Assembly (NCBI RefSeq): GCF_051014445.1
Contig: NC_135136.1
Coordinates: 18,494,001 to 18,558,000, forward strand
Length of the DNA: 64,000 nt
Direction: 5' to 3'
DNA from: Colletes latitarsis
Lineage: Eukaryota > Arthropoda > Insecta > Hymenoptera > Colletidae
Shown here: positions 41,701-48,600 of the stretch, piece by piece
How the letters are laid out: each line of letters begins with the position of its first letter
Position numbering within the stretch: the stretch's first letter is position 1
Program-made: the position numbers and the translations under genes
Notes under the pieces: generated by a model
The model's database searches: none
Seen by the model: the letters and a program-made list of their open reading frames with translations, nothing else
What the model was told of the DNA's origin: nothing

Positions 41701-43338
41701 ATCCAAACCAGAAAAATACCCAGGATCTGTTCAACAAGTATGTGAAGAACGCGGAAATATCACCCTGATGAGGGCAAATCCCGGGCCTAACCTAGACCTA
41801 ACATGAGTTATCCTCAAAAATATTTATCGAAACCAGGTTTAATCGACTGTTTCAGTGTGGTACCACATTACTACCTGATCCAAACCAGAAAAATACCCAG
41901 GATCTGTTCAACAAGTATGTGAAGAACGCGAAAATATGACCCTGATGAGGGCAAATCCCAGACCTATCCCAGACCTAACTTGCGTTGTTCTCTAAAATAT
42001 GGATGGAAACCAGGTTTAATTGACTGCTTCAGTGTGGTACCACATTACTACGAGATCCAATCCAGAAAAGGCCCTGGATCTAGCCATCAAGTATGAGTAG
42101 TATGCGAAAGTACGAGCCTGATGGGAGCAAATCTCAGACCTAACCAAGACCGAACAAGCGTTATTCTCTAAAATATTGATCGAAACCAGGTTTAATGGAC
42201 TGTTTCAGTGAGGTACCACATTACTACCTGATCCAAACCAGAAAAAACCCAGGATCTGTTCAACAAGTATGTGAAGAATGCGAAAGTATGTGTCTGATGA
42301 GTGAAAATCCCAGGCCTAACCAAGACCTAACATGCGTTACCCTCAAAAATACTGATCGAAACCAGGTTTAATCGACTGTTTCAGTGTGGTACCACATTAC
42401 TATGTGATCCAAACCAGAAAAAAACCCAGGATCTGTACAACAAGTATGTGAAGAATGCGAAAGTATGAGCCTGACGAGGACAAATCCCGGACCTATCCCA
42501 GACATAACTTGCGTTATCCTCTAAAATATTGATCGAAGCCAGGTTTAATCGACCATTTCAGTGTGGTACCACATTACTACGTGATCCAAACCAGAAAAAT
42601 ACCCAGGATCTGTTCAACAAGTATGTGAAGAACGCGGAAATATGACCCTGATGAGGCCAAATCCCCGGCCTAACCTAGACCTAATATGAGTTATCCTCAA
42701 AAATATTGATCGAAACCAGGTTTAATCGACTGTTTCAGTGTGTTACCACATTACTGCCAGATCCAAACCAGAAAAATACCCAGGAATTGTCCAACAAGTA
42801 TGTGAAGAACGCGAAAATATGACCCTGATGAGGGCAAATCCCAGACCTATACCAGACCTAACTTGCGTTGTCCTCTAAAATATTGATGGAAACCAGGTTT
42901 AATTGACTGTTTCAGTGTGGTACCACATTACTACGTGATCCAATCCAGAGAAACCCCTGGATCTAGCCATCAAGTATGAGAAATATGCGAAAGTATGAGC
43001 CTGATGAGGGCAAATCCTTGACCTAACCCAGACCTAACATGCGTTATCCTCAAAAATATTTATCAAGACCTGGTTTAATTGAATGTTTCAGTGTGGTACC
43101 ACATTACTACGTGATCCAAACCTGAAAAAACCCAGGATCTGCTCAACAAGTATGTGAAAAACGCGAAACTATGAGCCTGATGAGGGCAAATCCCAGACCT
43201 ATCCCAGACCCAACATGCGTTATCCTCTAAAACATTTATCAAGACCTGGTTTAATTGAATGTTTCAGTGTGGTACCACATTACTACGTGATCCAAACCAC
43301 AAAAAACCCAGGATCCGTTCAACAAGTATGTGACGAAT
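38741..43338 (+). repeat. 5,282-bp satellite duplication, copy 1, left part
   Basis: This stretch matches 50027-54624 at a constant offset of 11,286 bp, which is 5,282 bp of satellite plus the 6,004 bp added by the insertion. By eye I found seven single-base differences, at 38937, 39537, 39771, 41277, 42570, 42657 and 42759. The left limit is set where tcacattactac upstream departs from the second copy and only gttcaacaagtatgtgaagaa remains shared. The block ends at the retrotransposon insertion point. Confidence 0.92.
43326..43338 (+). repeat. Target-site duplication, left copy
   Basis: The 13 bases gtatgtgacgaat immediately precede the element's first bases (cccctcagggg). The same 13 bases follow the poly(A) tail at 49330-49342. 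The two A residues before the left copy could also belong to the duplication, because they cannot be distinguished from the poly(A) tail, so the true size is 13 to 15 bp. R1-clade elements typically make duplications of about this size. Confidence 0.95.
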
Positions 43339-43722
43339 CCCCTCAGGGGCTGCCAGCCTTTCAGCTGCAGTACGGGCTTAACGAACCCGGGGTACCCGAG
43401 TCATACACACACCGTAAGCCTCCTGTTGGTCGTCACAACGACCCATTCACAATTCCCTATTGGTTTTGTGAATGGTACGTGACGGCAGGAGGAACGGGGG
43501 TCTTGGCTTAACCGCCTGGGCCACGAGTATGGCGACTCTATAAAATCGCCCTCCAATCCTAAGCTATGGTGCGCGGCGATGGGATGCATGGTTGGGGGAG
43601 AAGGCCCAATCCCAAGCGACCACCTCCGGGGAACCTGCCGAACCCCCGGAGTATTAGGCTTACCCGGGTAAGGCGGCTCTGCCCGGGTGGACCTTTATTT
43701 CCGACCATCTCGTGGGATTTTT
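43339..43722 (+). promoter_or_regulatory. 5' UTR / presumed internal promoter region of the retrotransposon
   Basis: This 384-bp GC-rich leader precedes ORF1. It opens with a small hairpin, CCCC-TCA-GGGG, at 43339-43349. Further stem-loops include CCATTCACAA / TTGTGAATGG at 43443-43475 and CTCCGGGG / CCCCGGAG at 43624-43651, plus the 14-bp palindrome CTTACCCGGGTAAG at 43659-43672. Four AUGs precede the ORF1 start (43566, 43579, 43584, 43588), which would favour leaky scanning or internal entry. Non-LTR elements usually carry their own promoter here; a TATAAAA string occurs at 43539-43545, but such promoters are commonly TATA-less, so I give it little weight. Confidence 0.75.
43443..43475 (+). 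other. 5' UTR stem-loop, 10-bp perfect arms
   Basis: CCATTCACAA at 43443-43452 is the exact reverse complement of TTGTGAATGG at 43466-43475, with a 13-nt loop. A smaller stem, GGTCGT / ACGACC with loop caca, lies just upstream at 43428-43443 and shares one base with it. Confidence 0.8.
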
Positions 43723-45600
43723 ATGGACACTGAAAATAAAATGGGGATGGGGCGGGTTTTGTCGGTTGGGGAGGACGGAGACGGGGTTGGGGTTAGGGTG
43801 GCGGCGCTCGCGCCCCACTCAGCGCCAGGTCCGGCTTCGTGGAGGGTGGAGGAGGACGACGAGACGGCGTCGGTCTCGTCCTTCTCCTCCAGCACGAGCC
43901 ACATAGGCTCTAAGAGGAAGAGGACGGGGCAGGCCGTCGTCGAGGTGGGCGGGGCGATGAGCCCGTCGGTGAGGCTGAGTTGCCTCAGGGACGAGGTGAC
44001 CGAGGAGATATCGGAGAGGATCTCCTCGTCCCTGAGGCGGGTGGAGAAAGTCGCCGCTGCCTGCGCCTTTAAGGGGCAGAAAAGCGGTGGCGCGGAGGCC
44101 CTGAAGGCCGCGGCGGAGGAAATGAGGGAGGCGGCGCGGGAGCTCAGAGGGCGGAACGCCCGTCTGCAGCTCCTGTTGGAGGAGGAGCGACAGGGGAGGA
44201 GGAGGGCAGAGGCGCTGTGGAACAGCGCGGCCCTCCCTCCCATCCTCCCTCCTCCTCCACCGCCGCGCCCCTCGGCGGAAGTAAATAAGCGGAGTGCGGC
44301 GGCAGTGGTGCGGGGCACCGCGGGCCCCTCCACCCGCACTCCGCCCGTGAAGAAGTCCCCGTCCTCCTCAGAAGACGATCTTCTGAGGAGGATTGGGGAC
44401 ATGATTGATGGCAAGCTGGCCGCCTTCCGGGAGGAGCTCCTCGCCGGAAGAGCGGTCAGCAGGAAGGCGGTGCCTCCCCGACCTGTTCCGGTACAGTCGG
44501 GGAAGGCAAAGAAGGGCGGAGTGAAGGCTCCGCCCAGCGTTGCGGCACCAGGGCCCCGGGTCGCGACCCCCAAGGGGGGTGGTGTACCCGTGGTCGCGGT
44601 GGTCGCGTCCTCCACAGCACCCTCCCAAGGGGGGGTGGCGTGGAGTGAGGTGGTGGGGCGGAAGGCGAAGCGGGCGGCGAGGAAGGCCTCGCAACCGCAG
44701 CCTCCGCCTCCGCCGCCGGCGGCCAAGGTAAAGGCCGCGAAGGTCGGGAAGGCACGACCAGGTCGTCCCCCAAAAACGGCAGCGGTGACGCTGACCGTTG
44801 CGCAGGGGGGCGACCTGACCCTCGCGGAGGCGATGCGGCTCGCCAGGGAGACTATCTCCCTGGAAGAGCTGGGCATCGCCTCCGTGAGGGCGAAGAGGGC
44901 CGTGACCGGGGGTCTCTTGCTGGAGATCCCCGGTGCAGAAGGCGGCGCGAAGGCGGATCGTCTCGCCCAGAGGCTCCGGGAGCAGCTGGGCGAGCGAGGT
45001 GTCCGGGTCGCCCGGCCCACGAAGCGCACGGAGATGCGCGTTTGTGGGCTGGACGACTCGGTCAGCGCACAGGATGTGGCCCGTGCCCTTGCGAGGGCGG
45101 GGGACTGTCCTGTGGAGGACCTGCGGATCGGAGAGATCCGCAGGTCGCCCTCCGGCCTCGGGTCGGTGTGGGCTCGGTGCCCCCTCTCCGCCGCCCGTAA
45201 GGTGGCGGAATCCGGGAGGGTGTTGGTGGGGTGGGTTTCGGCGCGAGTGGAAATCCTCGCGCCGCGCCCGCTCCAGTGTCACCGCTGCCTCGAATTGGGG
45301 CACGTGAGGCAGTGGTGCACCTCGCCGGTGGACCGCAGCGGTCAGTGTTACCGCTGCGGTGCCAAAGAGCACCGTGCGAGCCAGTGCTCGGCGGCCCCCC
45401 ACTGCCCGCTGTGTGCGGACATGGGGAGGCCAGCCGATCACAGGGTGGGGAGTAAGAAGTGCTCCCCCCCCTCCCGGAAGGAGAGGAAGAGGCGGGCTGC
45501 ACCGGCTCCGGTGCCGAGGGCGGTGGCATCGTCCTCCATGGAGGTGGACGGTGCTACGGGGACGGACGGCCGGGAGGAGGCTGGCGCGGCCATTAATTAA
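43723..45600 (+). CDS. Retrotransposon ORF1: Gag-like nucleic-acid-binding protein
   Basis: A 625-aa protein expected to bind the element's own RNA and form the ribonucleoprotein needed for retrotransposition. The frame stays open to a GTG at 43687, but the first ATG in frame is 43723, which I take as the start. The N-terminal part is acidic and serine-rich, with a basic GSKRKRT cluster near residues 63-69. Residues about 88-166 are rich in charged residues and leucine and look like a coiled coil (EEISERISS ... AEEMREAARELRGRNARLQ). A proline run follows (about 170-184), then a basic, proline-rich region (about 312-351). Three zinc knuckles lie near the C-terminus: C519-C522-H527-C532 and C542-C545-H550-C555 (both CX2CX4HX4C), and C561-C564-H573-C580 (CX2CX8HX6C). 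The three-knuckle set is typical of R1-clade ORF1. The stop overlaps the ORF2 start by one base. The coding sequence also contains many long inverted repeats. Confidence 0.95.
   Translation: MDTENKMGMGRVLSVGEDGDGVGVRVAALAPHSAPGPASWRVEEDDETASVSSFSSSTSHIGSKRKRTGQAVVEVGGAMSPSVRLSCLRDEVTEEISERISSSLRRVEKVAAACAFKGQKSGGAEALKAAAEEMREAARELRGRNARLQLLLEEERQGRRRAEALWNSAALPPILPPPPPPRPSAEVNKRSAAAVVRGTAGPSTRTPPVKKSPSSSEDDLLRRIGDMIDGKLAAFREELLAGRAVSRKAVPPRPVPVQSGKAKKGGVKAPPSVAAPGPRVATPKGGGVPVVAVVASSTAPSQGGVAWSEVVGRKAKRAARKASQPQPPPPPPAAKVKAAKVGKARPGRPPKTAAVTLTVAQGGDLTLAEAMRLARETISLEELGIASVRAKRAVTGGLLLEIPGAEGGAKADRLAQRLREQLGERGVRVARPTKRTEMRVCGLDDSVSAQDVARALARAGDCPVEDLRIGEIRRSPSGLGSVWARCPLSAARKVAESGRVLVGWVSARVEILAPRPLQCHRCLELGHVRQWCTSPVDRSGQCYRCGAKEHRASQCSAAPHCPLCADMGRPADHRVGSKKCSPPSRKERKRRAAPAPVPRAVASSSMEVDGATGTDGREEAGAAIN
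43851..43890 (+). other. ORF1 stem-loop with extended outer stem
   Basis: GACGAGAC at 43858-43865 pairs perfectly with GTCTCGTC at 43873-43880 across a 7-nt loop. Outside it GGAGGA (43851-43856) and TCCTCC (43885-43890) are also complementary. Confidence 0.8.
43982..44038 (+). other. ORF1 stem-loop, 15-bp perfect arms, with a competing inner stem
   Basis: GCCTCAGGGACGAGG at 43982-43996 is the exact reverse complement of CCTCGTCCCTGAGGC at 44024-44038. Between them CGAGGAGAT (44001-44009) can pair with ATCTCCTCG (44020-44028). The inner stem shares bases 44024-44028 with the outer one, so the two structures exclude each other. Confidence 0.9.
44289..44344 (+). other. ORF1 stem-loop, 11-bp perfect arms
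   Basis: GCGGAGTGCGG (44289-44299) is the exact reverse complement of CCGCACTCCGC (44334-44344). The 34-nt interval between them is itself GC-rich and partly self-complementary. Confidence 0.8.
44362..44392 (+). other. ORF1 stem-loop, 14-bp perfect arms, 3-nt loop
   Basis: TCCTCCTCAGAAGA (44362-44375) and TCTTCTGAGGAGGA (44379-44392) are exact reverse complements around the 3-nt loop CGA. This is one of the strongest hairpins in the element. Confidence 0.93.
44424..44450 (+). other. ORF1 stem-loop, 13-bp arms with one bulged base
   Basis: CTTCCGGGAGGAG (44424-44436) pairs with CTCCTC (44437-44442) and CCGGAAG (44444-44450), with only G44443 bulged. The core GAGGAGCTCCTC is a perfect palindrome. 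In RNA a few central bases would have to open as the loop. Confidence 0.85.
44905..44934 (+). other. ORF1 stem-loop, 12-bp arms with one G.U
   Basis: ACCGGGGGTCTC (44905-44916) pairs with GAGATCCCCGGT (44923-44934) with a single G.U at 44912/44927 and a 6-nt loop. A 9-bp perfect hairpin with a 3-nt loop lies just upstream at 44843-44863 (CCAGGGAGA / TCTCCCTGG). Confidence 0.87.
44962..44994 (+). other. ORF1 two-tier stem-loop
   Basis: CTCGCCCAG (44962-44970) pairs perfectly with CTGGGCGAG (44986-44994). Inside, after a symmetric AG/AG internal loop, GCTCC (44973-44977) pairs with GGAGC (44979-44983). Confidence 0.85.
45118..45146 (+). other. ORF1 stem-loop, 12-bp perfect arms, 5-nt loop
   Basis: GACCTGCGGATC (45118-45129) is the exact reverse complement of GATCCGCAGGTC (45135-45146). 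Confidence 0.92.
45239..45264 (+). other. ORF1 stem-loop, 9-bp perfect arms, 8-nt loop
   Basis: CGGCGCGAG (45239-45247) is the exact reverse complement of CTCGCGCCG (45256-45264). It lies just upstream of the zinc-knuckle codons. Confidence 0.88.
45280..45317 (+). other. Stem-loop coextensive with zinc-knuckle 1 codons
   Basis: CACCGCTGCCTC (45280-45291) pairs with GAGGCAGTGGTG (45306-45317), 12 bp with a single G.U. The codons for knuckle 1 (C519 to C532) occupy 45277-45318, so the hairpin spans almost exactly this motif. Confidence 0.87.
45332..45360 (+). other. Stem-loop at the start of zinc-knuckle 2
   Basis: ACCGCAGCGGT (45332-45342) is the exact reverse complement of ACCGCTGCGGT (45350-45360), with a 7-nt loop. 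The right arm encodes part of the C542-x-x-C545 pair. Confidence 0.9.
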
Positions 45601-45602
45601 TG
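45598..45602 (+). promoter_or_regulatory. TAATG stop-start junction coupling ORF1 and ORF2
   Basis: The ORF1 stop TAA (45598-45600) shares its last A with the ORF2 start ATG (45600-45602). The UAAUG arrangement is established for termination-reinitiation in the related SART1 element, so ORF2 is probably made by translational coupling rather than independent initiation. The palindromic TTAATTAA at 45593-45600 precedes it. The 12-bp palindrome TGCCGCGCGGCA (45639-45650) and an 8-bp stem (45652-45673) lie just downstream, where RNA structure has been implicated in such coupling. Confidence 0.9.
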
Positions 45603-48600
45603 CCGCCCCGCCTCCTCCTCCAGGCCAACCTCAACCACTGCCGCGCGGCACAGGACTTGATGTCCCAAGTCCTCGCGGAGTGGGGGGTTGGCCTGGCGGT
45701 CGCCGCCGAGCCGTACCGCGTCCCTGATCACCCTCATTGGGTGGGCGACGCGGACGGCTTGGTGGCGACGGTATGGGGAGGGGGCGACGGGTCCCCACCG
45801 TTCTCCTTGTTGGAGCGCGGTCGGGGATTCGTCGCCGTGGACTGGGGGGGAGTCGCTGTGGTGGGGTGCTACATTTCGCCCCGTAGCGGTCACGCTGCGT
45901 TCGAGCTGTACTTGGCCGAGGTCGCGGCATGCGTGCAGCGCTACGCGGCCCGGCCGGTGCTGGTCCTGGGGGATTTTAATGCCAAGTCGGTGGCTTGGGG
46001 ATCCCCCAGGACCTCCGTTCGCGGCGGGATCCTGGGCGATTGGGCGGCGGGGCTCGACCTCCGGGTATTGAACCGGTGGTCGGAGCACACATGCGTGCGG
46101 CGATATGGGGGGTCCATCGTGGATGTTGGATTCGCGACCCCCAACGCCGTGCGCATGGTGTCGGGTTGGCACGTGGTCGCGGGGGCAGAGACACTCTCCG
46201 ATCACCGGTACATCCGGATGGAGGTCTCTGCCGCCGCGAGTGCATCCCGACACGGCCGCCTGCGTGGCACCCCACCACGCCGCTGGGCGCTTCGGCGCCT
46301 GGACAAGGACGCCCTGATGGCAGCTGCCCTCGCTGCAACTTGGCCGCAGGGAGCGGCCGAGTTGCCGAGCATAGAGGAGGAGGTCGCCCGGCTCGGAGCA
46401 TTGGTCGCGGGTATTTGCGACGCGGCGATGCCTCGGGTCGGGCGGGCTTCTCCTCGCCGGGCGGTGTACTGGTGGTCGGACGCGATCGCGGAGTTGCGAG
46501 TCGCGACTGTCCGCGCCCGACGCCAGTACACCCGCGCGCGCCGTCGTCAACGTACAGGCGACGGCGTGGCGCGAGCGAGGGCAGCTGATGACCTGTATGG
46601 AGCATACCGCGTGGCGCGGGTTGCTCTGCAGGTCGCCATCAAACGGGCCAAGACCCAGGCATGGAAGGAGCTCCTCCAGACCCTTGATGACGATCCATGG
46701 GGGCGCCCATATAAGGTGGTGCTGAATAAGCTCCGCCCGTGGGCGCCCCCCGTCACCGAGGGTCTTGACCCCCGGCTGCTGGAGGACGTGGTCAATACAC
46801 TCTTCCCAATTGGGGAGAGGGGACCGCGTCCTCCGGCGGCGGCGGCTGTCCCAGTGGAGTGGACGGCCGAGCTGGGGGTCACGCAGGAGGAGCTGGCAGC
46901 GGCCATCAGACGGCTCGGGGTTCGTAACACGGCCCCGGGTCCGGATGGTGTGCCCGGCCGGGTTTGGGTCTTGACCCAGGGCGTCCTTGGGGCCGACCTC
47001 AGGCGGTTGTTCGACCGCTGCCTGAGGGACGGGCGATTCCCCCCCAGTTGGAAGGTGGCGAGGATGGTCCTCCTCCGGAAGGAGGGTCGGCCCGCGGAGT
47101 CTCCCTCCGCATACCGGCCCATTTGTCTCCTCGACGAGGTGGGCAAGCTCTTCGAGCGTGTGATTGCTGCCCGCCTCGTCGAGCACCTGTCGCGGGGTGA
47201 TCCCGGTCTGGCCGACTGCCAGTTCGGTTTCCGGGGGGGCCGATCGACTATCGACGCGATAGGTCGTGTGAGGGCCCTCTCGGAGGCGGCCGTCTCCCGG
47301 GGAGGGGTGGCATTGGCAATATCCTTGGATATTGCCAATGCTTTTAACACCCTCCCCTGGGAAGAGATAAGGAGGGGACTCGAATATCATCGAGTCCCCC
47401 CTTGTCTCAGGGCGGTCGTCGGGGATTATCTCCGCGGCAGGTGGATCGAGTATCCGGGCCGGGATGGTGATATGCGGAGGGAGGTGTACTGCGGTGTTCC
47501 GCAGGGGTCGGTCCTCGGGCCACTCCTGTGGAACATCGCGTACGACTCGGTGTTGCGGGCCGGCCTCCCCGACGGCGTCAGCACGGTGTGTTATGCGGAT
47601 GACACACTGGTGCTGGCCGTCGGGGCGCACTGGGGGAGGGCCATGCGTCGCGCGGAGGAGGGGTCGCAACGCGTCGTCGACCGGATCAGGGGGATGGGGA
47701 TGACGGTGGCGGTCCATAAGACCGAGGTGATTGCGTTTCATTCACCTCGGCAGGATCCGCCACCCCCTCTGATTCGGGTGGGTGGGGCTGACATCGAGGT
47801 GAAGCCCCAGATCAGGTATCTGGGGCTGATCCTCGATAGCCACTGGCGTTTCGAGAAGCATTTCCGCTGCCTGGTCCCCCGGTTGGAAAGGATGGTTGCG
47901 GCTCTGGGCCGGATCCTGCCCAACCTGGGGGGCCCGGCGGGCCGAGTTCGTCGCCTCTATGTGGCAATGGTCCAGTCGGTGGCCCTATACGGGGCCCCCG
48001 TCTGGGCGGACGACCTGGCTGCCTCCCGGCGCAGCATGACTATGCTGCGTCGGGTGCAGAGGCGCATGGCGCTCAGGGTCGTCCGCGGGTATCGGACCAT
48101 GTCACATGAGGCGGCACCGGTTCTAGCGGGGATGCCGCCCATGGACCTGCTCGCGCGGTCGCACGCGGTGATGTACCGGCACCGCGTCGACCGTCGCGCG
48201 GGGGTGGGGGCGGTCCCGGGCGGGCAGGAACCTGCTTGGGGCGATTTGAAGCGCCAGGCCCGGCAGTCCGTGTTGCTCGCGTGGCAGGAGCGGCTGGCTC
48301 TGCCAACCGCGGGGCACCGGACTGTCGGGGCTGTTCGGCCACTCCTGAAGGAGTGGCTGGACAGAGGCCATGGCAGCCTCACCTACCGGCTGGCACAGGT
48401 ATTTTCCGGGCATGGCAGCTTCGGAAGATACCTGTGCCGGATAGGGAAGGAGCCGACGGCGCGTTGCTGCCACTGCGACGCTGAGCAGGACACGGCGGAT
48501 CATACCCTGGAGGTATGCCCCGCGTGGGAGGGGGAGCGCCGTGTCCTGGTCGGCGTCGTCGGGCGGGATGTCTCGCTGCCGGGCGTGGTGCGCGCCATGC

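Noticed and set aside
1..43338. Recurring 63-115-aa open frames starting MRYP... in nearly every subclass of monomer, for example 596-787, 6391-6582, 17189-17536 and 38111-38326
   Set aside because: They are the translation of the satellite monomer itself. The repeat length is not a multiple of three, so the frame shifts and closes in the next monomer. Many monomers lack the frame through stops or indels, and there is no initiation context or independent conservation.
43215..43511. 98-aa open frame crossing from satellite into the element
   Set aside because: It is a chimera of monomer sequence and 5' UTR across the insertion junction, so it cannot be an evolved gene.
43687..43722. An earlier ORF1 start at 43687
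   Set aside because: The codon there is GTG; the first in-frame ATG is 43723, and nothing in the sequence argues for non-AUG initiation.
43695..45029. 444-aa reverse-strand open frame antisense to ORF1, and others of 357 and 155 aa
   Set aside because: GC-rich coding DNA has few stop codons in other frames. The translations are low-complexity (A, P, R, S rich) with no recognisable motif.
45597..47741. 714-aa reverse-strand open frame antisense to ORF2
   Set aside because: It is a shadow of the reverse transcriptase frame. No domain is recognisable, and its length follows from GC-rich codon use on the other strand.
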